Source: Lichenostomus cassidix (lineage: Eukaryota > Chordata > Aves > Passeriformes > Meliphagidae). Taken from it: 64,000 nt of DNA. This document shows positions 12,501 to 26,900 of this stretch, piece by piece. How positions within the stretch are numbered: position 1 is the stretch's first letter; every line of letters begins with the position of its first letter. The position numbers and the translations under genes are program-made. The DNA is taken from positions 101,711,443 to 101,775,442 of the forward strand of contig CM039182.1 in NCBI GenBank assembly GCA_008360975.2, given 5' to 3'. The notes under the pieces were generated by a model. That model was not told the DNA's origin. It worked only from the letters and a program-made list of their open reading frames with translations, and did no database searches.

Positions 12501-13461
12501 GGAACATTTCTAGGTGGGTTGTCAAATAGGAGCTCAATAGTATAATGTGCTGTGCTCTTTACATAATGCACTGTGCTAACAATCAGATGGAATTTCCTAA
12601 TTAAATGTGGTACAAGTAATATAATGCAAGGGTTTGTAAATCTGTGTTACTGACTCAGGAGCAAGGCATGTTAAATTTTAAATGATGATCACTGGAAATT
12701 GAAACATAACATGTGCAAGTTTAAAAATCAAGAAACAATCAATTAAATGTAGGCTTAATTTCCCTTTTAAACTCACAGAAGGTATGCAGGTAAGAAGTCT
12801 AGTATCTTTTTCTCACAGCACTGATTTTTACCCAGCTATTTATCATTCCCTTTCTAAGAAGCTCCTGAAAGCAAGAAAGTAGAAAAATTCTGAGTATTCA
12901 AGCTACAAGAGAGATGGTTGTCTGGCTTGGAAGTGCCCAAGTAAGTAGCAAGAGAGGTGGGAATTCTTAGTACTTATTGATACTTTGTGGACAATTGTCA
13001 TTAATAATAGGTAAAAATTGAATGGATAATCTGTTCACTCACAGTATCAAAAGAATGCACATGCCACACAAATGCCATTTAAACCAAATCATATTAGAAG
13101 GATTGCATAAAAAAGCACAGAGCAATTATGTTTTAACAATGCAACATATAATTTAACCTGATGTAACTGAAAGTTAGGTTTCCTGTTGGATGGGACAAGT
13201 ATGTGCTACAGGAGGTGATACTAATGGAAATGGTTATCTTAATTTTTTTAATCAATGTGCATTGATATTATGGATTAGAGTGTGAATTTTAGAGTGAACA
13301 TGTCTGAAACAGCATGAGTATACATAACACAAATCTATTCATAACAACTTAGATTTGATGACTCTAATAAAAAGGCTCTTACAAGGACCATTTTTTCTGC
13401 AGAAATTAGAGGTGTTTATATTGACATGAAAAGAAGCAAAGCAGGAGATTGTTCTCCTGAT

Positions 13462-13530
13462 GCATTAATTACTAATTTTCTCATTACTAGGATTTTCAAT
13501 GGCTAATCAAGAAATTAAGTAATTAACTTA
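13462..13530. promoter_or_regulatory. TAAT-rich cluster, possible homeodomain sites
   Basis: Within about 70 bases there are ATTAATTA (13464-13471), CTAATC (13503-13508) and TAATTAA (13520-13526), plus further ATTA cores. These resemble homeodomain recognition cores, but such motifs are frequent in AT-rich DNA and no conservation data are available. Confidence 0.2.
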
Positions 13531-14321
13531 GTCTGTATTTACTTATTCTTTCATTACATCTCACTCAGGCTTGCATGACAACAATCCTGTGGTATGCCAA
13601 AGCACTGGAGATGCAGTAATGATTTGTGTATTTGTATATGTATATGAGTTTATATATGTTTATCTGTGTGCTCAGGCGTATTGACTGATGTTTAACTCCC
13701 TTGCACTATCTGAAAAGAAATATTTGAAAGGTAAGGGTTTCCTTACTTAAGTAAGTAAAGAAGCTTAAATGCAGATTAAATTTTGCTCACAGATGGACAA
13801 ACATTATATATATATAATATTAATGCTATCAGTGGCAAGTATTAACTGAATTTTTTAACCTGATCTATTAACCAAAAAAATTGCTAATATAACTAAATAT
13901 TTGAAACATTCTGAGATGACTTCCAAAGACTCGGTTGAGCTTTAGATAAGGTCTTCAAAAAGGTGAAATGATGTTGACATTCATGGCATTTTTATGTGAT
14001 CCTATTGAAAAAGCTGTGGGCAGTTTGCAGTGCCAGGCCCTTTCAGTAATCTTTGTATAATTTATATATGAATGTGTGTACCTATCTATTTTTGAAAATT
14101 CAATATGCTTATGATTAATTATTAAAGCTGAAGGTACAATATTTTAGACTATAATGTTGTGGTTAACATACATTAGTAGCTGAGATATCATCTGGTCACT
14201 GTCACTAAATGTCCATTCCTATCTAACAAGTTATGTGTCCAGTTGGCAGTATTTTATTTTCCCTACAGAAACACCTTAATTTCTTAAGGAGCCCCTCTGA
14301 ACTATTGTACTGTTGCTTTTT

Positions 14322-14411
14322 AAATGTCTACATAAGACATTTATGTATGAAATGTTATTGAACATTTCAGTTGACACTCTGTGTAAGCTTTAAAGAACAG
14401 CTACTGTTCTT
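14322..14411. repeat. Three consecutive perfect short inverted repeats
   Basis: AAATGTC/GACATTT (14322-14328 with 14336-14342), GAAATGTT/AACATTTC (14349-14356 with 14361-14368) and AAGAACAG/CTGTTCTT (14393-14400 with 14404-14411) follow each other within 90 bases. TACATAA/TTATGTA (14329-14335 with 14341-14347) overlaps the first. The third resembles a steroid-receptor half-site palindrome, but with five bases between hexamers rather than three. Confidence 0.5.
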
Positions 14412-15479
14412 AGTATGCTGAATGTTCTTTACTATTTATTATGTGGATTAATCTGCAATTTTTAAATATCAGCACAGAAGGGGTGAAAAGACAAGACAGC
14501 TATCCTTCACAAAGGGAAAGATTTGTTTTCCACAGATAGCGTGTATAATTATGCGTAGTGAAGGAATGTAGAGTAAAGGATAATTAAGAATTAATATTAT
14601 AAAATAAAATACTGCACAATAATTCATGGCATATTAAACATATCCATAATTAGATGTTACAGTTTAATGGGATAAGTCATAGGAAAGAATATCAGTTATA
14701 ACACAATCACTGATCATGTACTGTGAAAAACTAACATTCTGAAAGACCATGAAAATGATTATTGCTAATGTATTTGCAAAAGCAAATGTGAATTGCCCCT
14801 AGGTTTCTTTTCACACAAGGATCCTCTATATTCTGTTGAAAAAATAGGTGTGAAGGCTAAATGCTCTGTCAGTGTTTTGCCTGTGTGATGCCAGTATTAG
14901 ATGATAATGCCTTCTTTTGTTGGCTGAAGGTACAGATAAAGATAGATGAATATACTGTCTTTATTCTGTACCACCCATGATGACAAAATTTCCATGTACT
15001 TGGATCAATCTCATTGCTTTTTTTGGTCAAAAAATTGCTTTTAAGTAACATTACTTGACTGCTCATCTCCTGTTCAGTAATATAACCTCACAAGTCCTGA
15101 AGAGTGTAGTATGAAGTCAGTTAATGAACAAGCAGAGGAGTTACTTGAGAAAGGACTTCTGCTGAATCCCAGGTGTTTTAAAAGACGTTAGATGCACCTT
15201 CTCAATGCAGACTCTGCCTTTGAAATCTTGAGAGTGCTGCTGGCTGGAAGCTGCAAGTACACAGACCTTGCTGTGAGTGCCTTGACTTTCTGCTTTTTTC
15301 CAGCTGTACGCTATAGATGGGTCTTTGCTCTCATTCAGCTCAGTATTTCTGCAGATTTTATGTATTTGCATTGTCACATGAAAACAGGTGAGACTCATAA
15401 CAAGGGGGCAAGATTTCTGGAAACAAGAGCATGGTTACACAACAGGAATTGACATCAAAAAAGTTTTCCCTAGGAAGTT

Positions 15480-15920
15480 GTGTTAGGGCTTTCCGTGCTT
15501 AGACCTTATGTGAGAATCATAGAAACACACAGTTCTATCCTGACAGCTAAGGATAGATTCCCTTCATCTGAGAAAATGGAAAGACAAAAATATTGGATGC
15601 TACCAGAGGAAGTTTCTCGATCAAGTTATTGTCAGAAAGCCTTGGAGTGTCTGGTGGTTTTTTTTTGCTACAAAAATCCCATGAGGCAATTGACCGACTT
15701 GAGTCTGTTGTGGAAGGAAATCCTGGATAAGGCGGAGCTGGAACAACACAAAAGATTCAGCTGTTTTTGGAGTCTAGTGTTTCCAAGGAGGTGGCAACTG
15801 CTGAAGTCACTTGTTAATGCAGTAACGCAAAATAGTCTCCATAATCACAGTAAGCTCCAGAAGTCTTTGGCACAATCTTCCAACTGGAAATTGTTGGCAA
15901 ATAGCATTGAGCAATGGTAA
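15480..15920 (+). other. 146-codon open frame, unrecognised, probably not a gene
   Basis: This is the longest frame in the window not explained by CR1 or by pyrimidine-rich composition. It opens at a GTG after CCCTAG; the first in-frame ATG is at about 15573, within MERQKYWMLPEEV. The translation has mixed composition, no signal peptide, no clear membrane segment and no motif I know. A rough estimate from stop-codon frequency suggests a frame this long is uncommon but not surprising in 64 kb. It could be an old coding exon, a decayed transposon frame or chance; chance is most likely. Confidence 0.15.
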
Positions 15921-18900
15921 GATGATGAAGGGGCAGCATTAAGGCAGTCTGGCTAAATTATGTGACCTGATTGTTTCAGTCTTTCTCCCACCAAAGTAAG
16001 AAAACAGCCTTTCCTTGTATTAACTGATAGTTAATTAATTTTTAAAATGAAAAACTTGAGAAATAATTGCAGAATAGTCCCATAAAGAATTTAATAGCTT
16101 TTGTTAATAACAGAAATTTTACCCTGTGTTCAGGGCAAAACACTGTTACACTGCAAAGACCTCTGCAGAACAGATCGTGAAATGAAAGCTAAAACTAATA
16201 TTCATAGCCTATAAAACTTACAATATTTGTTTTGTTGCCTCATAACTACATGGAAGTTATGTATATTAGTTTGCTAGGAGATACTGGGGCAATATTCTAT
16301 GTATCCTTTTACATGACGACATTTCTACCAAGTTCATTTACTCATTACCAAAATATGATCCATCATGCAAATAATTATTTTAATTATATGGAGATACATG
16401 GTCATTTCATGTAAAATAATTTCAGCAGCAAGCCGTTCTTTAGCTCAGAGGTCTCTGCATTTAACAGCAAATTCTTCAATGAAGCATAAAGTTATGCTCT
16501 TAGAGAGAATGGTCTATATGTAAGGTTAAATTACTTTTCAACACAGAAACATCCCAATTCTCGTTTCCAAGGCACAGACACAACATGAGACAGTCCTGCT
16601 CTCTCTCAGGGTGAAACTGCAGATTTCCTTCCTGGTTTAATTTCGGAAGTCACATGCAGCAACCTTGGCCTCATGAGTACTGCTGAACCCACTGTAACTA
16701 ATTTGTAACTTAAGTAATGTTTCACATGTTTTAATTTTAAATTGATAAACAAAGATCATTATTTTTAATAGAACAGACATGGTTCAAGCAAAAGAACATT
16801 TAAGAAATGGCATTCAGATACTTGTATCACAGCCTATTCATTCTACCAAGTATAATCTTTAGCAGAAGTAAGTGGTTTTGGTTGAGATTCAACAAAGATT
16901 TTGCAGAGAGGGTTACTCAGATTTCAGACTATGAGTGAGGAAAGCAACACGGTTCTGGAACAGCTTCCACAAGAGACCTAATGAGACCTGCATCCTGACA
17001 CTTTTATAAAGAATTTGTCTTTTATTTTTCTAGCTCCCCTGAACTTCAGAAAATAAAATATAGAGGCACTTCATTCTGCTGGGGAGTTCTTGGATCTGTT
17101 TCACAGAATTAGTATATCCCCATGTTCTGCACAGGCCGCAGAAATACTCCTGAATGCCTCACTACCTTCCAGGAGAATGTCCTAATGGGAGCTATGTCAT
17201 CTATTATCAGAGCTCAAACAAAATCAATGTCTGCTGTCAAAAATTATTCCTTGCCTGTGGCTGTGCTCCTCCTTCCTCCATCATGTGTAAATTGTGGGGA
17301 CACAGGACCTGTAACTATTAGCTGTGAGAAATAATAGTGCTGCAGGGGTACTTTGGCTCCCAGAGAGGCAGAGGCTTGGGTTTATTCTCATCTGTGAGCA
17401 GCTGGCAAGCTCAGCTCTCTCACAACAGAATCAGTTCGCATTGGCCAAATAAGGTCTGACCTTGCACCTTCCTTCTCTTGGCCTTGGCTGGTGTGACATG
17501 TGCTCCTCCTCAGTGAATTATCCATGGCTGCAGGACCAGCAGGGCCAGCCTTACGTCAGACCTTGTGCAATAAGCTCTACTCATATTGACACTGCTTGCA
17601 TTGACAGCACTGTGGGTTTGCCAGGAGAGTTTGTTGGGACTTCCTTGAATGAGCTAAGATGAGTGAGAATTTAAGATTTTGTTGGTCTAACTGGTGGACA
17701 CAAACCAGTGGGCCAAAGCAATATACTAGCAAAGATATTTTATGCACAGACATAACCAATGTGAACCTCGTAGAAATAAGCAGAAGAGCACCAAAAGAAG
17801 TGTCTGTGGGTAAAATGTTTTGTCATTAATGATGTAAGATTAAAACCAGGCCAGGTCCAAATCCTCCTCCTTCCTACAATCAACTCTTTTCTTGCTGCCA
17901 CCACAGTTAATGGCCCACATGTTTCATGCCTTGGACAAAACCTTAATGCCTTTCCCACCTGCCTTCCTGCCAACCTGTGTTGCCCACAGCCCCTTGGTAC
18001 TGCAGCTGCTGTGAGATTTGTCTATGTCCAAAGTCTCCAGCTCTCATTGGAGTCAGGGAGGGAAACAGAAAAGGGTGAGAAACTCTCTGAACTTTGTTAA
18101 AGAAGCGTTAGGATTTAAATTGTGTTGGGCAACATGAGCATTACAAAATTGCTCTGCTTTTTATCTCAGCCTCATATGAATTTGTGTTGCAAAATGTCCT
18201 TTCAATGCTCTTTACAGAAGAGCATGTGTGCATGGACTTATGGTCTCAGAGGAGCATGTTAACAGACACTTAATGCTCACATATAAGTACCTATATTTGG
18301 AAAACTTATGACCTTTAATTTGGTACTTACTTTGCTTCTTGCTTTTATTAAGGATCTTTCATGATGTCACAGTTAATTGAACACAAAATTAATTCAATCA
18401 CCACTTTATGAACAAGAGAAATCATGAAAAGTAGGCCAGAGTTTTCAGTGAGCAGCAAAGAATTTCCTGATTTGGCTTGCCATGCACTATTTTATGGCAA
18501 AATTGATTGACATTCTCCTGGTTACTATTTATTTGAGTACTAGCTTTCTAGCAGAGACTAAACAAATTATAATCCCTACAGAAACCTGAGCTGCTTATAT
18601 TAAAGTCAGATGGGATGTAAAATGGAGAGTTTCTGTTATTTTTGGCTCAGTAATATGCAATTATGGTAATTTCCACCAGCATACTCACTCAGTGCCTTGT
18701 GCTTTTGTGACAAAACAGAAAAGGCCTTTGCCTGGCTGTTTCTTTTCCATTAGTGACAGAATGACTTAAACATGTTAATGCAGGCTAGAGACTTTCTGTC
18801 TCAGAGATAGCTTTTCTTGCATTTGTGAGATAGAGGAAATGTGTGGAGGGTTTTTATATGCCAAGTTCTTTATTATGCACAGGGGCACATAGGTACGTGA

Positions 18901-21719
18901 ACGCAGAGGTTGTTATTCCTCCCCGGTGGCCATCATCTTCCTCAATTTAATGGCTGACTCCAAGAAAGAGGTTGCTAAAACCTTGCTAGTAGCTGCAGGT
19001 TTAGCTAAGTTCAGCTGTTTCTTAGCAGCTCAGAAAGCACTGACAAGAGGAACACAGAGAGCAGTAGGGAGCCAGGGTACTCCTTTGTCCCCTAGTTCAT
19101 TAAACATTCCTATGAATGTCAGGTATGGGTGAAAGAGACAAAAAAGACTTTTACCAGAACCTCCAAAACTCTACTAAGAACAACAGTGGTTTCAAAAGTA
19201 AATAAAAATAATTTAAGTAACATTGTTACATGTATGTGACTAGATCTGTAGAAAAAATGTTGTAGCATGAGAGTTAAGGGATTACTTTTTATATATTTCT
19301 ATCTTTTACTATCAGCTTGGCAGGGACAGTAAGCGAGAAATAAATAAACTTGTTTGCATGCTGGTGGAGAGGACGTTGTATTCCTTCTGCTCGTGCTACC
19401 AACATGTGAAGCAGGAGATGCTATACCATATTTCCAGGAAAAAATGAGATCTTATAACTTTTATTTCTGTTTAGCATAGAAAGTGACAGCAAACATAATT
19501 AGAGCAGAATTAAGCTTTTTTCCTTCACGTAAAAGAAACAACATGTACAGGAGGTGTGTAATGTCTTTTCCAGACTTGAGATTCTTATTAGATTTGCCAG
19601 AGCTATCTAAGTAATAATATTGTTTCTATTGTCATATGCATCATTAAATAGAGAACTTAGAGTTTGCCTGTAATACACATTTCCTGAGTCATAATTGCCA
19701 TTAGCATGAATTGTAACTTTTCATGTCTCAGAACCTTCATTCATTTGAACTGCTGATATTTGGTAGCACCTACTGCTGATTTGCAACATAAATATTGTAG
19801 AAAGATACTGTTTTTTCCTTTAAACAACTGACAATCAAAATTGCATATTGAAACATACCTAAGGCTAGAATTCATGTTTATTCACCAACTGGCATCTACC
19901 TCAGTGTACTATAATTAATTTATAACACAGAATCAAATAGTTTACAACATTAATATGTCATTCAGATGAGGGGGTAGTAAGTTCTGTGTTTTCCCAACCA
20001 GGTGGTCATCCATGCCAAGGCAGGAAATACAAGGTTCAAGATGGACTGTTTACTATGTCTAAATCTTCACCTCCCTTAGGCACTTGAACTATTTTCAAGT
20101 TTGTGAAAATTATGTGATGGGTAATGCATTGACAAACTGGCAACTGGGCTTTGCAAAGTACCAAACCCTTGCTCATGAGCAGGGTAATTACACAGACAGG
20201 GTGAAACCTTGACTGCATTACCATTGTACAGTTTTCAGATAATACAAGTACTATGTAATTGCTTTGTGAATTTTAAAGAGAGGTGTCATTGCTGCACACT
20301 GCATCTTGTCACTGTGTGGAGTTGAGTGTAAACACACAGCAACTTCAAGTGAAAAATAGCTAAGTTCAATTTCCCATCTCCAAGCACTGCTCTCTCAGAA
20401 AGACTCCTTTTCACAGGGGATGTTTCTGATCATGACTCATCAGCTGGCTGAATAAAATCTAAACAGATAAGAGAAAAAATACTTTTATGCAACTTAATGT
20501 CTATGAGAACCCACTAATTCTGCTGCATATTATTGCAAAGTTTGTGTAAGACCTCTGTTATTAGGTTGATTCAGCTGAGAGGGATGTGATATTTTTCTTT
20601 TATGACTCTGTATAATCTTGTGCCCTGAGGTTGAAAATGCATTGTCCCTTGACTCACAATAAGGGATGAATTACAAGGTAGGGCTGCCAATTTTCCAATA
20701 CACACAAAATGAGGGATATAAACAATCATTTCCTCATAACAGCAACACGAACTAAACTGGGTTCAACAAAACCAAAGGAAAACCTGCAAAACAGCAAAAC
20801 TAATTTTTCTCACAGACTGTGATTTAGTACCTCCTTTGGGTCCCATATTTGAAATTTTGGTTATAAGAAAAGCAGCATTTGTTTCTATAAGCCATCAGCC
20901 TATCAATGCCAAGTCTGAACAGCATTAATCTATGAATATGCACAGTTTTGTGACTATATGCATGAACATACACACATGCATATGTTTTCAGTATTATAAA
21001 TTAATATTCCACATAATATGAAAATTCAGAGCCATAATTTCTTAACCTTTCATGTACCTTTCTCTGTGATTTTTTTTTAATTGTAGGTTTAACATTCAAC
21101 AGTTCTGCACGTTAAATCAGAAAGATCTCTTTCTTTTGCCCCAAGTTCAGCTTCTGTTAAAAATGACAAGAAATCTTCAAAATATTTCCCTTTTCCTGAG
21201 AACGTTAATCCTGCATTATATTTCAAATGTTGCTACAACAAAACTACAACTCAGCCGTGTTTATTGGGTGTCTTAGAGCTTTGTTTTAATTACATTTGTA
21301 GTTAGAGTCTTCAGGGTTGAAAAACCTTATGTCTTCACCACTCTTGCCTTTGTGGTTTGTCAAAGTAAAAATTCAAATTGCCCTGTAAACTAAGACACAT
21401 GGAGAAAAACGATACCTTGTAAATAAGTAGGGGAAGAGCTGGAGATATGAACAAATACAGCCATATGCAAAAAATGCATGCATGCTAGTGCCTGCACACT
21501 CAAACCTTGGGAAAATTCCACCCCATCTTTTTCTCTGCCTTCACTGTACATTTTCAGGAGTAGCAAATGTCAAAATTTTCCACTATGTTTGACCCTGCAG
21601 TGTCTCTGTATCTATGAAAGGGCGTAACCTTCTTCATTATTACTCATAGGGACACAATATTATCCACGGCGTCTTTTCCTTGCTTAACAGGAATTAAATT
21701 CTCCATGAAGAACAGGGTT

Positions 21720-22090
21720 TCTCCTGAGGAGAAGAGGATGAGAAAAATGATTCACAAGTCAGAGCGAAGGTGAGCCTTAAAAGGGAGATAAAAACCAAGA
21801 CCAAAAGCAGTAATGAAATTTGAGCTACAAGCCATAGCACTGCAGACAAATAGGAAGCAAAGGTTTTTGACTATGATGCTATGAAAAGAAGACTGCAAAA
21901 TAACAAAATGAAAGAGGTTAGAGCAGGGGTGTGAAGTGACTAACCAGGAAAATGTGGTGACAAAAGTGGGGAGACTGATAGGATTCAGTGAAAAAGGCAT
22001 TTTGGAGGAGGTGAAGTTAGAAGGACTAGAATCCACTAACAAAAATCCAAAACCAGAAATCCAATAATATTTCCAGATAAAGAAAAGAAA
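21720..22090 (+). other. Purine-rich strand-asymmetric block
   Basis: The forward strand is dominated by A and G over about 370 bases. This removes stops from the reverse strand and explains the 96-codon reverse frame at 21752-22042, which is serine/phenylalanine/leucine-rich and not gene-like. Confidence 0.55.
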
Positions 22091-23938
22091 GGAAAGGAGA
22101 TAATTATTTAAGCCACCTTTCCTTTTTTGCAGGCCAAGATGACAAAATCTGCCAAAACCTTTGCAAAATGCAACATTGAATCAATTTTTGCTATTACATT
22201 TATGTTCAAATTTTATTACTTCCAAATCTGGGAATTTGGACGTAATATATTCCCTTCACACTTATAAAAAATAAGAAACATCATGCAGAGCAAAGACAAG
22301 TGGGCAATTTTGGAAAAGACTACCCAGGCAAAAAGCAACATGAGTGCCATATGTCTTCTGACATGCAGCAGAGACACGGATGAGAAGCAGGAATTTCATA
22401 GTCCAGTGCATAGAGGAGGGTCTTCTGGAAGTTGTCTTTTACTAAGTCACTGTGCAAGTGATTGTAAAATGTTGCTTGCAAAAGTAAGGAGAAAAGATAC
22501 TGTAGGTGCTGGTGATACATTGGGGAAATGCAAACAGGAAGCTGAGATTTGAAAGTTTGCCTTCTGCACACACAAATTGTCATAGCACCAACAGCTGTCT
22601 GGGTCACCTCTTGTAGTAATTCTCATTATCAGGCTAATTTTTGTGAAGCATCAATTTTTGCTACGATTTTCGTTTTAGGGTGAAAAGAAGAGGGCAGAAT
22701 AAGGGGCTGAAGGAAGGCAGCTGAGTGATGAAAAGAATAATGACAGGATATTTGTGTTTCAAAAGGCATCCCCTTCAAGCAAAGTTGTTTTACCTAATCT
22801 TGTTTGCAAGCTCCATATGGGGTCATACTAAGACCTAAATGCTGTAATTCCTGGCAGAGACGTGATGTAGAAAATTCTCTGCCACTGTGGAATTCTGGAT
22901 GTGCAAGGCATAGTGATAACAAAGCACTGAAAGTAGATAATATCACTATACCCTTTAAGATCCAGTACTGGTAAGGTAAGCAGGACCTAAGTTTGGGCAC
23001 ATGCATTTGTACATGCAAATATCTGCATCAATGAAGCTCAAGTAGGAGGCAGTATTGTGCATAATTTTGTAGATGTTCTCAAATTTTGCCCAGAAAAAGT
23101 TTGTAAGGTTTGTATTTAACTCCAGCACTCTTTTAAAAAAAAGTTTTTCCAGTAAATAGCATCTGTAAAGTCTTCCAGGTAAAAATGATCAAGCTAACAG
23201 TACTCCTCATTCACATACATTCACTTTTCTCATCTCAGGTAAGAAGCCAGAGAAAAGAGCCTTTCTTTATAGCCAGCAATGACATTTGAACTAATAAAAA
23301 CTACCTTTACGTACTTTGTTTTTTCATCCAAACTTCCACAGATATGAGGGAATTTTCCCTAAGAAGAAAAAGAACATATTTCTCAGAAGCTGCAGTCCAT
23401 AGCTACTTCCACCCATGACTTCAACATAGCACTACCAACAAACAATGTCATAATCAGCCAGGATCCTCCCTCAATTCCCTGCGAAAACACTACCATGTTT
23501 GTTTACATGTTCAGATGGTTTCTGTGTATGTCTTATTTTATTGGCAGTTCTAGAAAGGGCACATTCTCTAGTGATGACACACTCTTGGATCCTGCCCCAA
23601 AAATGCATCAGACTGCACAGGATGTGTTGTTATCTGCTCTGTAACACATAGGCAGTAAATTAACTGCTATCAGACAGATGACAGACAGCTAAATTGAATG
23701 TTTGCATATATTTTTCTTTAATTTGCTGTGTTTCTTGATACCTATCTTTTCTGATATTGCTCCCATATCAGATGTGAGCAGATTAAGTCTGTCAGAACAA
23801 TGGGGAAAATTATTATAGATTGCAAAGTTACAGCCCTCCATCAATGGCAAGCACTTTTCAAACTAATGACTTGCAGTGTGTATTACACATATTCAAAAGC
23901 CCTCATTTCATGGTTTTACAACTGTGTTTTATCCTATC

Positions 23939-23954
23939 AAAAAAAAAAAAAAAA
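23939..23954 (+). repeat. Poly-A run (16 bases)
   Basis: An uninterrupted A-run followed by GAAGAG. No upstream retroposed copy was recognised that it could terminate. Confidence 0.95.
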
Positions 23955-26900
23955 GAAGAGTGAGAGATTTACAGATTTCTCAAATATGCCAGCAATTTCT
24001 CTGAGTCCTTGAGGAGCCTAAAAAAATTGTGTCTAAAAGTGATACTTCTATGAATGCACCGAATGTTTTTAGAAGATTTTTACAACTTTTCAATTCAGTA
24101 AATTGGATTCCTTACACAAAATGAATTTCAGTATGTACCTGAAGCTGAAAATTGTAAAAGCAGAGAGTATAATTTGGGAAAATTATCCTTTCAATCAAAG
24201 TTAGTAAGTAAGGAAATCCAGTAGTCAGAAAAAATGCCAACTTCAGACACTCTGTGAACACTAGATGACATTTTCAGTACATGTCTCCCAGCTATTAGCT
24301 TACTGAAAAAAATCATGCTCCTGTAATATATGCCAGCTTTTATATAGATGTCTCTAAGAATTTACAAATTTCACTGAAATTTCTTATGACTATGTCACCT
24401 GTCATGGAAAGTACAATGCTGGTACAGAATTCAATAACCTGAATGCATGCTAATATATAAAAGTCTCTGTCCTCCTTTTTCAGGACACAGCCATGTTAGG
24501 TTTTACAGCCATCCTGATGTCTGTCTACACAGCAAAAAGAAAAAAACCCACCAACTGTGATTTGTTACTTCATTGTAAATGTGAACTGTTACAAAGTGCA
24601 AGTAAGCAGAAATGTTATGGTAAATAATTACACTAAGGAGGCCTGTTAATAACATTTATTTCTGGATGAAGAGGAGTTTCTTGAATTACCATGCCTTATG
24701 GCGGTTTGTACTTAGTTTACAAAGGTGATTTACCTGAAGTATAAGCAGAATTAATTTCTATAAAACATAACTTTGTGGTGAACATGTTTGTACCTTATGA
24801 AATATGTTTTTAGATTGCCTGAAATATTCTCCAGAATCCTGCAGAGTTGTGGAGGGGCCAGTCCTTGTAACAATGATAGTGGACAGGAAAGCATTGCAGA
24901 GGCTAAGGCAAGAATTCCACAAACCAGAAAGTTGCATTTTTACAAAATGAATACTTAAGACAGCTTTGTACAACATCTTTTAATGTGGTGTATTTTACAC
25001 CAAATATATACAGACTTGCTGTGTCCACGTTGTAATCTGTATCTTTTATTAAAACACTCACTTTCATGTTTCTGCACCCTCTGTGCCCTACATGGTCAAG
25101 AATATATATGCCTTATTGATAGGTGAGTTTCAACTTTCTTTCCCCCCTGCCCTCCTCTCATTGACATTTGGAAAACCTCCAATCTGTGTTTCTATTGACT
25201 TTTGTGGGGAGAAAAAATTCTCTTTCCTTGCATGTCCACTGAATTATGAATTATTCAACTACTATACTTAAATATATTGTCCATGTTTTTAATTCACAGT
25301 ACATTAAATGCTTTAGTGACATCAATCTACTTTATTGTACTGTCCTCAGATCCATCAGAGTCAGATTTCAGCAACACAGATCTGCAACAACCTTGAGTAT
25401 GCTATTTCTGTACAGTAACACAAAGGAAGATGATTATAAAGTAAATTTTTGTAGAAGATGATCAACAATCATACAGAGTAACGATTTAATAAAAAATTTT
25501 AAGAGAGATTTGTTCTTTGATGTAAAAATCCCTGAAGTCTATATACTGATCATCATTAGCCTTGACAAATTCATTGGTATACATTAGATAACGTCATTAG
25601 CCAAGCACAGTTTACCTCAAGTCACAGATGCTTTTACAAGGTTAAAACTGATAATCACTTTTGGTTGTAAGTCTGAGGTTGTGAAAAAAAGCTCTCAATT
25701 TCCCTTAGATCAAAAGTGGAGGATTTCTTGTTTTATAATGTTTTTGCTTTGTTCTTCTGGAAGTAAAAATCTAAACTTTGGCAAGGAATGTGGGAATTTA
25801 AAATTAATAACATCTCTTCTTCTCAAAATATTTCTCTTGATTTTGTAGTCGTGTACTTGATAACTCATAAAAACAATAATAATTTCAGTGCCAAAGTACA
25901 AATAAGAAAAAACAGCCTGAGGTAGAGGTTTTTCAAAGACACAGATAATACAGAAACTGAAATATGTGAGGGGAAAGGAAGGATTGTTGTTGTCATGTGA
26001 GGGCACATGAAGGGCAGTGATTAAACACTGGAAGAAAGGGGCAGATGTCAAACATTTACCAGCATGCAACACAGAGGACTTCTAAAAACTCAACATGTTT
26101 ATGTTGCCCTACTATAGCTCATCTCTCAAACAAATATGGTAAGTATGAACAAATCAGCAGTTATCTTCAAAATGTCTTCAGTGATGGATGGCACAGTTTT
26201 TCTTTACGTCACTCCTTTTAGCACTTCTGTTGATTCTTTTAAATGAAAGAAACAATTTGAATGCAATCTCTTAGAATTGCACAATGAAATGAGAAAAGAA
26301 TCTTCATGAAGATATCTTTGTGATTTCTTTTCATATTCCTTGGTACATATTCATTACATGGACTTAATTGGCTCTACTTCCTGTGCTGAATTGTGAATGT
26401 ATCCTCATGGATTCACTGCAAGTGTCTCCATGTAATATTGCTTTCTGCCTCTGTGCATTAATTCTCAAGTATCTTGGGCTAGAAGGCTGAAGTCACATTT
26501 GTGCCATGATAAATGTCCACAAGTTTATGGGTGCTTTGTACACAAGTCTGGAAAGGAACTTCACTTTCATACTGAGACACGGAGTTTGTGCAATGAGCTT
26601 GGTTTCTAGTGCTCTGAAGGCTGTTAACAAGCATTTATGTGCAAGAGACATGAGTGGCTGCTGCTTTTTTATTCCTGTGGAATGAGTGTTTTGTCACTCT
26701 GTGTTACAAAAGCTGAAACATTCACAGTCCTGTTTGGTGTTGGTAAGATAAGCAGTCTTCTAAGTTATGGGAGGACTTTACCCAAGCTTTAATTCTAGTG
26801 CTTTGTATGTTTAGCTGGAGAAGACCCAGTTCTGGACAAATATAAGACAAAATGAGTCTAAAATATCCTTGCTTATGGCTAGGTGGTATTAGGGAGCGCC

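Noticed and set aside
14393..14411. Palindrome resembling a glucocorticoid response element
   Set aside because: The hexamers are separated by five bases instead of the three required for the canonical element.
17122..17334. Zinc-knuckle-like pattern C-x2-C-x4-P-x4-C near the end of a 70-codon frame, reminiscent of a retroviral gag
   Set aside because: The essential histidine position is proline, no other gag or pol similarity or LTR lies nearby, and a pattern of three cysteines is easily met by chance.
25710..26072. 120-codon reverse frame
   Set aside because: Low-information composition and no motif; considered chance.
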